From positions 1-37,422 of the forward strand of contig QFNA01000067.1 in assembly GCA_003248395.1 (NCBI GenBank): DNA of 37,422 nt, written 5' to 3'. The DNA is from Citromicrobium sp. GTDB taxonomy: Bacteria > Pseudomonadota > Alphaproteobacteria > Sphingomonadales > Sphingomonadaceae. The notes under the pieces were generated by a model, which saw only the letters and a list, made by a program, of their open reading frames with translations, was not told the origin of the DNA and ran no database searches. The translations under genes were made by a program, and so were the position numbers. Below are positions 1 through 7,425 of the stretch, one piece after another; the first letter of the stretch is position 1, and every line of letters begins with the position of its first letter.

Positions 1-1065
1 GTGCAGGTAGATCGAGAAATCTTCGGGCAGCACGCCGTTGTCGTAAATGTCTTCGAGCAGACCCTGATACCGCGGGCCGAACAGGATCATGTGATGCGGT
101 ATGCCGGGCCAGGTGCCCTCGATCCCGAAATGGACAACGAAGAGGCTGGGGCTGAAGCGCTTGCGCGAAAGGCTTTTCGCGTATTTCCGGCCGCGCTTGG
201 TTTCGCCGAGTAGTGTCTTGTAGCTGTGCATGATGTCGGCATTGCTGGCGACCGCATCGAAGCGATCCTTCCACCCGTCGGCGGTTTCAACCTCGCTCGC
301 GCGGCTGCCGACGGTATGGATGCGCTCGACCGGATCGCCTAGACGGAGGGTGCCGCCGAGGCGTTTGAAATGCGCGACCATGGCGGCGATGAGCCTGTTG
401 GTCCCACCCTTTGCCCACCAGACGCCGCCATCCTTTTCCAGCTTGTGGATCAGCGCATAGATGCTCGACGTCTTCATCGGATTGCCGCCGACGAGCAACG
501 TGTGAAACGACAGCGCTTCGCGCAGCTTTTCGTTTTCGACGTAGCTTGATACCATCGAGTACACGCTGCGCCACGCCTGCTTCTTTGCCAGCGCGGGGGC
601 AGCCTTCATCATCGACTTGAAATCGAGGAAGGGCACGTGGCCGAGCTTCACATAGCCTTCCTCGTAAACGCCGGCGGCATAATCGAGGAAGCGCTGGTAT
701 CCTGCGACATCGGCGGGATTGAGCTCCGCGATATCCGCGAAAAGCCGGTCCTCGTCGTTGGAGTAATCGAAATTGGTGCCGTCGGGCCAGTTAAGCCGGT
801 AGAACGGCATGACGGGCACGAGTTCGACATCCTGCGCCATGTCGTGCCCGGTCAGGTCCCACAATTCGCGCAGGCAGGCGGGATCGGTGATGCGGCCGCC
901 GGGCCGGTGGCGTCCCTCGATCACTGTGGTCTGGATCCCGGCTGCCTGCAGGCGGATGGCGAGAGCGAGACCGCCGAAGCCTGCACCGACAATACAGGCC
1001 GATTTAGGTGGGCTATCAGTCTGATCGGGCTGGATTTCGCTGGCGGTGCTGGGCGCGTCAGTCAT
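1..1065 (-). CDS. crtI: Phytoene desaturase CrtI, 3' end cut by window edge, internal block missing
   Basis: FAD-dependent desaturase converting phytoene to lycopene at the membrane. The ATG at 1065 overlaps the crtY stop by 4 bases (ATGA), so the two are cotranscribed, with crtY first. Frame stays open for 355 codons to the window edge. The N-terminus has a dinucleotide-binding GAGFGG (residues 28-33) and the GGR of the family at about 56-58. Further on are WPDGTNFDYSND, SFHTLLVGGNPMKTSSIYAL and KDGGVWWAKGGTNRL, all typical of CrtI. Oddity: GGR runs straight into ITDPACLRELW. The roughly 17 residues normally between them (an AYxxxxxGxxFDxGPTV-type stretch, part of the FAD site) are absent, in frame, at about 889-894. 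As written the enzyme would probably be inactive; see findings. Identity is confident from overall similarity. Confidence 0.93.
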   Translation of the reverse strand, partial: MTDAPSTASEIQPDQTDSPPKSACIVGAGFGGLALAIRLQAAGIQTTVIEGRHRPGGRITDPACLRELWDLTGHDMAQDVELVPVMPFYRLNWPDGTNFDYSNDEDRLFADIAELNPADVAGYQRFLDYAAGVYEEGYVKLGHVPFLDFKSMMKAAPALAKKQAWRSVYSMVSSYVENEKLREALSFHTLLVGGNPMKTSSIYALIHKLEKDGGVWWAKGGTNRLIAAMVAHFKRLGGTLRLGDPVERIHTVGSRASEVETADGWKDRFDAVASNADIMHSYKTLLGETKRGRKYAKSLSRKRFSPSLFVVHFGIEGTWPGIPHHMILFGPRYQGLLEDIYDNGVLPEDFSIYLH

Positions 1066-2291
1066 GGCTGCTGTCCTTGGACGAGCGGCGCGCCGTTGCC
1101 AAGCAATGCCTTGACGGCGCGGCTGACGGGCACGGGCGGCCTGCCGGTGAGAATGCGTGCCTTGTCCAGCGACGTCGAGCGTGCGGCGTAGAAGCGTTCG
1201 ATGAGCGGTTCGGGCAGGCGGTAAAATCGCTGGAAAATGCGATATCGCTGTTCGGGCTCCGCCGCGTCGAACAGCATCTTGCCGAGCAGGCGGTAATAGG
1301 CGGTGGCGCGCCAATGTGCGTGGGCGCGATCGGCGACAAAGTCCGCGAGGCGGTGTCCGGGCAACGCACAATGGCGGGCGATGGCCAGCGCGTTGTCGAC
1401 CGCGATCGGCAGGGTGTAGCTGGTCAGCGGATGGACGAAACCGCCCCGCGCGCCGGCAAGCGCAACGCCTTGAATCTCATGGCGTTTCCGGTGCGCGGCG
1501 AAGTCACCGCCAGTGATTACCGGCAGCGTGCCATGTTCCTCGTGGAGGACGCGAATCTCCCAGCCCCGTGCCGCGGCATATTCCGCGATACGGGCGCGAA
1601 GAGCGCCGCGACTTGGGGCGCGACCGGTTGCAGTTGCGCCGCGACCAGGCGCGTCGAATGCGTGACTGTCGACGTAATAGGTATCCTCCACGAACACCTC
1701 CGACGGGGCCAGCGGGAGGACATAGACGAAGCGGTATCCGCCGATCTGGTCGACAGTCGCGTCCATGATGATCGGGCGGTCCAGCCCGTGAGGCGCAGCA
1801 GTAGCGAGATTCTGTCCAAGAAAGACCTGCCAGCCGCCGCGCAGATGCCCGCCAGGCGCGCCATTGCGGCAATCGATGACCGCCCGCGCGCGCCAGGTTT
1901 CGCCCGCGGCGGTGGTAACGCCATCGGCAGCGAGCGTGGCGACGGGCGTGGCGGTGTGGATGGACCCGGCAGGGAGCAGGCGCTGCAGGGCGGCGTCGAA
2001 ATCGCGGCTGTCGAGCGAGCGGTAATCGGCGCTGAGGCGGCGGGTGTAGGCAGGGAAGCGGACCTCGTTACCGTCCGACCACTGCGCCTTTGCGAAGGGA
2101 TCGAGCAGCGCGGTGCCCGCCGCAGACAGGTCGGCCCCGAACCAGCTCCACCGGTGATTGCCGCCGAGCTGCTCGCCCGCCTCGAACAGCGCGAGCGACA
2201 TCTGCGGCTGCGCGCGGTGCACGGCAAGCGCGATGAGGCCACCCGCGAGCCCGCCGCCGACAATGGCCAGATCGATTTCGCGTGCGCTCAT
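1062..2291 (-). CDS. crtY: Lycopene beta-cyclase CrtY
   Basis: Flavoprotein that closes the beta-ionone rings of lycopene to give beta-carotene. It is 409 residues, close to the usual 380-400. The N-terminal Rossmann motif IVGGGLAGGL is at residues 9-18, followed by the family segments GGNHRWSWF (about 43-51), a GYRFVYVLPL region, EVFVEDTYY and GGFVHPLTSYTLP. It lies upstream of crtI with a 4-base overlap, so the pair forms a carotenoid operon. The ATG at 2291 has no clear Shine-Dalgarno sequence; translation may be weak or leaderless. The stretch around residues 215-235 (APGRGATATGRAPSRG) looks longer than in relatives I recall. No missing block was noticed here, unlike in crtI. Confidence 0.93.
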   Translation of the reverse strand: MSAREIDLAIVGGGLAGGLIALAVHRAQPQMSLALFEAGEQLGGNHRWSWFGADLSAAGTALLDPFAKAQWSDGNEVRFPAYTRRLSADYRSLDSRDFDAALQRLLPAGSIHTATPVATLAADGVTTAAGETWRARAVIDCRNGAPGGHLRGGWQVFLGQNLATAAPHGLDRPIIMDATVDQIGGYRFVYVLPLAPSEVFVEDTYYVDSHAFDAPGRGATATGRAPSRGALRARIAEYAAARGWEIRVLHEEHGTLPVITGGDFAAHRKRHEIQGVALAGARGGFVHPLTSYTLPIAVDNALAIARHCALPGHRLADFVADRAHAHWRATAYYRLLGKMLFDAAEPEQRYRIFQRFYRLPEPLIERFYAARSTSLDKARILTGRPPVPVSRAVKALLGNGAPLVQGQQP

Positions 2292-2367
2292 GCAGATGGC
2301 TTAGGCACGGCGGGCAATCGTCGCAATTGCTTTGACACGCGGGTTGGCAGCGCGCAGGGGAACGCGA

Positions 2368-2397
2368 TTGCGGCCAAGTCGTTGTCGCAGTTAGAGT
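2368..2397 (+). promoter_or_regulatory. Possible mipA promoter
   Basis: TTGCGG at 2368-2373 and TAGAGT at 2392-2397 are separated by 18 bases, upstream of the ATG at 2414 in the divergent crtY/mipA gap. The match to a housekeeping promoter is modest. Confidence 0.3.
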
Positions 2398-2413
2398 AAA
2401 CAGGATTCCCGAC

Positions 2414-3301
2414 ATGAAATTTGCCACCCCCGCAGCCGCTGCAGCGATTGCTTGCGCCCTCGCTCTGCCGACCGCCGCATTGGCGCAGGACAGCGACGAG
2501 GCGCGCGTCGATGCGCAGGTGCCGACCGAAACCGTGTTCGACGGCGACTTCGTCATGGTGGGCGTGGGCGTCGGATATGGTGCGAGCTATTCGGGTTCGG
2601 ATGATTACACCGCATTCGCCGTGCCGGTCGTCGCCGGATCGATCGCGGGAGTCGACTTCACGCCCAGAGCCGCTGGACTGGCTTTCGATCTCATCCCCGA
2701 CGCCGAGGAAGGCGTTTCCTTCAACGCCGGGCCCGTCATCAAGCTCAACCGCGATCGCGCGGATATCGACCAGATCGAGGACGACGTGGTCGCCGCCTAT
2801 GGCGAACTCGACACGGCGATCGAGGTCGGGCCGAGCGTGGGCGTGCAGATCCCGCAGATCCTGCATGGTTACGACTGGATTTCGATTTCCGCCGATGCGG
2901 CGTGGGACATTGCCGGAGCGCATGAGGGCATGTCGATCAGCCCCGGCGTCAACTATTTCACGCCGCTGAGCCGCGGCATGGCGGCGTCGCTGGGCGTCAA
3001 CGCGACCTGGATCGACGACGATTATGCCGACTATTATTACTCGGTCTCTGGCGTGAATCCCGGTCTGTCGAAGGCCGATTTGCTGCCGGCATTCGATGCC
3101 GAGGGCGGATTCGAGCGGATCGGCGTCAACGCCTTCCTCGCATACGATCTCAACAACGATCTGACCGATGGCGGTCTGGCGATCGTCGGTCTGGGTTCCT
3201 ATTCGCGCCTGCTGGGTGATGCGAAGGACACGCCGTTCACCAGCATCCGCGGCGATGCGAACCAGTGGCTGTTCGCGGCCGGGATCGGGTACACGTTCTA
3301 G
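2414..3301 (+). CDS. MipA/OmpV family outer-membrane protein
   Basis: Probable outer-membrane beta-barrel of the MipA/OmpV family (MltA-interacting scaffold or porin-like role). It has 295 residues with a signal peptide: positive start, Ala-rich core and cleavage near ALA-QDSD at residues 24-25. The mature part has alternating strands rich in Gly, Tyr and Asp. Family landmarks are GYGASYSGSDDY near the front, FNAGPVIKLNRDR, EVGPSVGVQIP, WDIAGAHEGM, FTPLSRGMAASLGVNATW, a DDYADYYYSV loop, and a terminal FAAGIGYTF ending in Phe as expected for Bam-inserted barrels. The start is supported by AGGA about 9 bases upstream. It is divergent from crtY and convergent with the regulator at 3326. Length is normal and no internal block appears missing. 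Substrate is unknown. Confidence 0.85.
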   Translation: MKFATPAAAAAIACALALPTAALAQDSDEARVDAQVPTETVFDGDFVMVGVGVGYGASYSGSDDYTAFAVPVVAGSIAGVDFTPRAAGLAFDLIPDAEEGVSFNAGPVIKLNRDRADIDQIEDDVVAAYGELDTAIEVGPSVGVQIPQILHGYDWISISADAAWDIAGAHEGMSISPGVNYFTPLSRGMAASLGVNATWIDDDYADYYYSVSGVNPGLSKADLLPAFDAEGGFERIGVNAFLAYDLNNDLTDGGLAIVGLGSYSRLLGDAKDTPFTSIRGDANQWLFAAGIGYTF

Positions 3302-3325
3302 TCGGGTAGACGAAGCGACGGCGGA

Positions 3326-3634
3326 TCATTCCGCCGCCACTGCAGCGCGTGCGCTTTCCATCATGGACCGGAGCGCGGCGAGATGTGCCGACAGGGCCTT
3401 GTTGCCGCGACTTGTGATGCTGGCCCATGTACGCTGGCGCCCGTCCAGCTTGGCCTTCTTGATGCGGATGTAGCCGGCATCGGACAAGGCCGACAGATGT
3501 TTGGACAGGACGCTGTCGCTCACCTCTATGACATCGCGCATGGTTGCAAATTCTGCTTCGTCGCATGCAGCGAGGGCGGCCATGATCTGCAGGCGCGCAG
3601 GCGGCTGGAACAATGGTTCGATCTTGCCGCTCAT
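3326..3634 (-). CDS. Small winged-helix transcriptional regulator
   Basis: Cytoplasmic DNA-binding protein of 102 residues made almost entirely of one winged helix, of the single-domain type related to MarR/ArsR proteins. Visible are PPARLQIMAAL (helix 1), a recognition region VSDSVLSKHLSALSDAGYI (about residues 38-56), and a wing with KKAKLDGRQRTWASIT. There is no cysteine pair or other obvious ligand site. Its start overlaps the stop of the upstream membrane-protein gene by 4 bases (3631-3634), so the two are translated together. The likely target is its own promoter, which carries three copies of an ATTTTCC-N5-GGAAAAT type palindrome (4092-4162). The inducing signal may be sensed with or through the membrane partner; that is inference. 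Confidence 0.8.
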   Translation of the reverse strand: MSGKIEPLFQPPARLQIMAALAACDEAEFATMRDVIEVSDSVLSKHLSALSDAGYIRIKKAKLDGRQRTWASITSRGNKALSAHLAALRSMMESARAAVAAE

Positions 3635-4077
3635 GCCGCGCCCCTCCGCAGATCTTTCTGGTAAACGAATTGCCAGACATAGCTCATTGCCGTCGAGAAA
3701 ACGAAGATGGCGCCTGTTAAAAGCCAGAAGAGTGGGTCCGCAATCCCATCATCCACCCAGCTGTTCATCGCAAAAATCGCTGTCATGAAGCCCATTGCGA
3801 TGCCGATCAGCACCCAGATCGTGCGGCCTTTCTGGTAACCGCTGACATACATGCCGTGACGTTTGCGATCGTCGCGAATAATAAAGAAAACCATGACGAT
3901 GACGATGGCGTAAAGGACAGCCTGCCACTGGGTAGAGAGAACGATGCCTGCCAGCAACAGAGCGAGCACGAAGCCGAAGGCTGCATGTCGCCACAGCGGC
4001 CAGCGCATCCGCTGAGCCATCTTCTCTTTGGTTTGGTCGATACTGCCGAGAGCGTCTCGTGCTTCATCGGGTGTCAT
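3631..4077 (-). CDS. Small integral membrane protein cotranscribed with winged-helix regulator
   Basis: Protein of 148 residues with no function I can name. After a charged cytoplasmic N-terminus (MTPDEARDALGSI, then KEKMAQRMRWPLWRH) come four likely membrane helices: about residues 32-49 (FGFVLALLLAGIVL), 52-68 (AVLYAIVIVMVFFII), 88-104 (IWVLIGIAMGFMTAIFA) and 115-135 (LFWLLTGAIFVFSTAM). Between helices 2 and 3 lies a basic loop RDDRKRHGMYVSGYQKG. GGAG/AGGA precedes the ATG at 4077. It is the first gene of a two-gene operon with the regulator at 3326-3634, an arrangement seen where a small regulator and a membrane protein respond to the same stress. This role is inferred from context only. 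Confidence 0.7.
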   Translation of the reverse strand: MTPDEARDALGSIDQTKEKMAQRMRWPLWRHAAFGFVLALLLAGIVLSTQWQAVLYAIVIVMVFFIIRDDRKRHGMYVSGYQKGRTIWVLIGIAMGFMTAIFAMNSWVDDGIADPLFWLLTGAIFVFSTAMSYVWQFVYQKDLRRGAA

Positions 4078-4091
4078 AATCCTGCTCCATC

Positions 4092-4162
4092 ATTTTCCAA
4101 TAAGGAAAGTAATAGGCATCATTTTCCAATTTGGCAAGAGATAATTTTCCAAATTGGAAAAT
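4092..4162 (-). promoter_or_regulatory. Promoter with three tandem palindromic operators
   Basis: Three 19-base sites share the form ATTTTCCAA-N-TTGGAAAAT. Site 3 (4144-4162) is a perfect palindrome apart from its centre base. Site 1 (4092-4110) and site 2 (4121-4139) are imperfect copies. Centres are at 4101, 4130 and 4153. On the minus strand TTGCCA (4132-4137) and TATTAC (4109-4114) are 17 bases apart and form a good sigma-70-type promoter for the operon starting at 4077. Site 2 overlaps the -35, site 1 covers the start region and touches the -10, and site 3 lies just upstream. This is the layout of a repressor-controlled, probably autoregulated promoter. Confidence 0.75.
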
Positions 4163-4225
4163 GAGAGGCTCGCGGCCGGATTTCCAGCCGCGAGCCCGGT
4201 CACCTGACGGATCGAAGTGTTCTTG

Positions 4226-6142
4226 CTAATCGTCCTTCTTCGTGGTGCCGACTGTGCCTTCGGCCAGTTCGGGGCGCGGATCGGGCAGTTGCGCGTCGCG
4301 GTCGCCGGTCTTCAGATAGGTGTCGAACCAGTCCATCATCCGCAGATTGTAGTCGTAGCGCGCGGCAGCGCGGGTGTTGCCGTGCCCCGCGTGTCTTCTG
4401 CACCGTGCATGATGAGCAGCGGGGTATTCGCCTTGTCGACATGGTAGATGGGGCTGACTTCGAGCATTTTCTGCCAGTCGTCCCACGGCCAGGCGCGCGC
4501 GTGGACTCGAAATGCCCACGAACATCACGCCCGCCGCAAATTCCTCGCTCAGCGCGGTGGAGGCCCAGCCGGTCGCGTAGCCGCCGTAGGATCCGCCGGT
4601 GATGCCCGTTCTATCGGCATCGGCGATGCCTTCGGCGACCAGCGCCCGTTTTGCATCGACCAGATCGGTGAATTCGGGATCGGTGTAGCGGCCCTGGTGC
4701 TGCTTGGCGAATTCGGTGCCGTAGCCAGTCGACCCGCGATAGTTGGGCAGGAAGACGGCATAGCCCTGACCGGCGGCAACCTGGCCTGGCTTCGAATAGG
4801 CGGTCTGCCAGCCGTTGCTGTCATGCGCCTCCGGCCCGCCGTGGACATTGAGGATGAGCGGCGCACCACCGCGCGGCGCACCGCCGACCGGTTCGATCAG
4901 CACGCCTTCGACCTGCTGGCCATCGCGTGCGGCGTAGGTGAAGGTGCGCTGCCGCCCGAAATCGATTTCCGAAAGCCAGGGATTGTGCTGCGTCCAACGC
5001 TGGAATGCGCCATTCTGCCAGACGAAAAGTTCGGTCGGATGGCGCGGGGCGTTGGCTTCGAATGCGAGCGTGTCGCCACCTGACTCGACACTGGTGAGGA
5101 TCAGTTCGCCGCCATCGTGTTCCTCGGCGACGCTGCCATCGGCATTGTAGATACGCAGTGCGCTTTGCGCGCCCTTGTGGATGACGGCGGCGAGCCTGCC
5201 GTCGGCCAGCCATTCGGCATCGACAGCCGCCTCTGGCGCGTCGCCGTTGAGCGCGCGATAGCTGCCGCTCGCCACATCGACGAGATGCAGCGTGGTATCG
5301 GCGGGATCGTTGATGTCGACACCGGCAATCATCGACAGCTGGTTGCCGTCGGGTGACACTTCGATGTCGCCGAGCTTGCCCGGCGTTTCGACGACACGAA
5401 CCAGCCGGCCGTTGGTGAGGTCGACGACATGCGCGCGTTTCGAAGTATAGGCATCGTCGATCTGCGGTGTCGGGGCGCTTTCCACCACTGCCGTGCGACC
5501 GCCGGGCGTGACCTTGAACCCGCTGACATAACCGGGAATTTCGACTGCCTTGGGCTCGCCGTCGACCTCGGTCCCGACGCGGGCGGAAAAGAGCCGGTTG
5601 AGCCGCGCCTCTTCCTCGTAGACGATCGCATTGAACCCGGCCTTGGCCTGTTTGTCGCGCGCCTTGTCCTTGGCCGAAGTCGCGAGCATCCAGATGGTGC
5701 TGCCATCGGGGCTCCAGGCAAAGCTGCGCACATTGGCGTCCTTGACCGCAGCCAGCTTGCGCTGTGCACCGCCATCGATCGGGATGCCCCACACCGCGCG
5801 ATCCTCGTCATCGTCGGCCCAGACGAAGCTGATCATCCGGCCATCGGGCGAGAAGGCAATGCCCGCGACATCCATGTCGTCGGGCAGAAATTCGCGCGCA
5901 TTGTTGGCGGCGTAGGCGAGTTTCAGTCGTTCGCGCGTAGTGCCGTTTTCCTCGCCATCGGTGACGTCGGGCAGGCTCGCGGTCGTGTACGCGATCCGCG
6001 AACCATCGGGCGATACGGCAATGGTGCCGACACTTTCCAGCCGGGCGACATCTTCCGCCGTCATCGGGCGCGCCTGGGCCTGGGCGGTGAGCGAAGCGGT
6101 AGCAAGCAGTGTGGCGGCAAAGGTGCAGCGGCGAAGGGTCAT
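4226..6142 (-). CDS. S9 family prolyl-oligopeptidase-like peptidase, two internal lesions
   Basis: Exported serine peptidase that cleaves oligopeptides or removes N-terminal dipeptides. The ATG at 6142 is preceded by AGGAGAG and followed by a signal peptide ending near AQA-RPMTAED. Residues about 25-400 form a TolB/DPP-type beta-propeller (SPDGSRIAYT, FSPDGRMISFVWADD, WSPDGSTIW repeats). The hydrolase domain follows, with NVHGGPEAHDSNGW, LPNYRGSTGYG and the nucleophile motif GGSYGGYA (Ser about 518). After EEFAAGVMFVGIS (about 4500-4512) the frame is lost. The expected WPWDDWQKMLEVSPIYHVDK...HGAEDTR is present in another frame down to about 4390, and frame one resumes at GHGNTRAAARYDYNLRMMDW. 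About 20 and 30 residues are missing at the two joints. The Asp and His regions of the triad are encoded but separated from Ser by the shift. Confidence 0.88.
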   Translation of the reverse strand: MTLRRCTFAATLLATASLTAQAQARPMTAEDVARLESVGTIAVSPDGSRIAYTTASLPDVTDGEENGTTRERLKLAYAANNAREFLPDDMDVAGIAFSPDGRMISFVWADDDEDRAVWGIPIDGGAQRKLAAVKDANVRSFAWSPDGSTIWMLATSAKDKARDKQAKAGFNAIVYEEEARLNRLFSARVGTEVDGEPKAVEIPGYVSGFKVTPGGRTAVVESAPTPQIDDAYTSKRAHVVDLTNGRLVRVVETPGKLGDIEVSPDGNQLSMIAGVDINDPADTTLHLVDVASGSYRALNGDAPEAAVDAEWLADGRLAAVIHKGAQSALRIYNADGSVAEEHDGGELILTSVESGGDTLAFEANAPRHPTELFVWQNGAFQRWTQHNPWLSEIDFGRQRTFTYAARDGQQVEGVLIEPVGGAPRGGAPLILNVHGGPEAHDSNGWQTAYSKPGQVAAGQGYAVFLPNYRGSTGYGTEFAKQHQGRYTDPEFTDLVDAKRALVAEGIADADRTGITGGSYGGYATGWASTALSEEFAAGVMFVGISSPRARLAVGRLAENARSQPHLPCRQGEYPAAHHARCRRHAGHGNTRAAARYDYNLRMMDWFDTYLKTGDRDAQLPDPRPELAEGTVGTTKKDD

Positions 6143-6257
6143 GAAATAGTCTCTCCTGTTACTTGCGGCGCACCATAGCGGGCCAAGGCGCGAAGGCAAT
6201 GCGGGGCTTGTGGGCGACGAGTGGAACAGGCAGGAGGCACCAAAGAGGAGAGGAATC

Positions 6258-7385
6258 ATGCGCAAATCGACCGCCGTCCTGGCCCTGCTGCTGAGCGGCA
6301 TCGCCGCGCCCGCTCTGGCGCAAACCACGGTAATCCACGCAGGATCGGTGATCACCGACGCCGACAGTGCGCCGCGCGGGCCGGCGACAATTACCGTCAC
6401 CGATGGAAGGATCGTCTCGATTGCGGACGGGTTTACTGCTGCGCCTGCCGGGGCGGAGACGGTCGAACTGCGCGACAGCACGGTGCTTCCCGGGCTGATC
6501 GATCTGCATGTCCATCTGACCGGCGATCCGGGCGGCGATTTCTGGAAGGAAACCGTCGAGCCCGACGAATGGGGCGTGGTCGTGGGCGCGAAGAACGCCG
6601 AGAAGACGCTGCGTGCCGGTTTCACGACCGTGCGCGAGGCGGGCAGTTCGCAGCATGGCGCATTCAGCCTGCGGCGCGGGACCGAGGAGGGCCTGATCAC
6701 CGGCCCGCGGATCATCGCCGCCGGCCCCTCGCTCGCCATTGTCGGCGGCCATGGCGACGTCACCGGTTTCCGGCCCGAGATCAATGCCATCCTGTCGAGC
6801 GGTTATACCTGCACCGGCGCGGTCGAATGTGCCGAAAAGGTGCGCCGCGCGAGCCAGAACGGGGCGGACACGATCAAGATCACCGCCGCGCGCGCGGGGA
6901 TCGATACGATCGAACACGGCACCTATCTCGACCGGGCCGCTGCCGAGGCGATGGTCGCCAACGGCACGGTGCTGATCCCGACGCTGATGGCGTTCCAGGG
7001 CATCAGCGAACGGCTGGGCAAGGGCATCTATACGCCGGTCGTCGAGGAAAAGGTGCGCGCCGTGGCCGAAACCGCGCGCGTGTTCATGGGGAGGGCGCGC
7101 GAATGGGGCGTGCCGATCGCCTTCGGCACCGATGCCGGCGTGTTCGATCATGGACGCAACGCGGGAGAATTCGCGCTGATGGTGGGGCAGGGCATGTCCG
7201 ATCGCGAAGCGCTGGCGAGCGCGACGACGGTTGCGGCGCGCGTGCTCGACATGGAGAACGAGATCGGCCGGATCGCGCCGGGCTATTCGGCGGACATCAT
7301 CGCGGTTTCGGGCAACCCGCTCGAGAATGTGCGCGTGCTGGAAAATGTCGACTGGGTAATGGTGCGGGGCCGGGTGGCGGATTGA
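6258..7385 (+). CDS. Secreted prolidase-like metal-dependent amidohydrolase with internal deletion
   Basis: Amidohydrolase of the group that hydrolyses Xaa-Pro or aromatic dipeptides. GAGGAGAGG precedes the ATG at 6258. A signal peptide ends near ALA-QTTVIHAG (residue 21). The TIM-barrel metal site shows LIDLHVHLTGD (His84, His86), the bridging lysine in DTIKITA (Lys207), IEHGT (His220) and FGTDAG near the end, then a typical GYSADIIAVSGNPLENV tail. The protein is 375 residues, where relatives have about 425. After IKITA the usual TGGV...AAHAHG...AA block of about 50 residues is missing in frame (joint near 6881-6895), which removes one of the metal-binding histidines. It is divergent from the S9 peptidase and followed 40 bases on by the DUF885 gene, suggesting one peptide-degrading unit. 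Confidence 0.87.
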   Translation: MRKSTAVLALLLSGIAAPALAQTTVIHAGSVITDADSAPRGPATITVTDGRIVSIADGFTAAPAGAETVELRDSTVLPGLIDLHVHLTGDPGGDFWKETVEPDEWGVVVGAKNAEKTLRAGFTTVREAGSSQHGAFSLRRGTEEGLITGPRIIAAGPSLAIVGGHGDVTGFRPEINAILSSGYTCTGAVECAEKVRRASQNGADTIKITAARAGIDTIEHGTYLDRAAAEAMVANGTVLIPTLMAFQGISERLGKGIYTPVVEEKVRAVAETARVFMGRAREWGVPIAFGTDAGVFDHGRNAGEFALMVGQGMSDREALASATTVAARVLDMENEIGRIAPGYSADIIAVSGNPLENVRVLENVDWVMVRGRVAD

Positions 7386-7425
7386 GCCGCCGGCCTTGCG
7401 GAAACGAGAGAAGCGGAGAGACGAG

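Noticed and set aside
1008..2399. Plus-strand open frame of 463 codons over crtY
   Set aside because: Antisense to a clear lycopene cyclase; long shadow frames are common in GC-rich DNA and its translation shows no domain.
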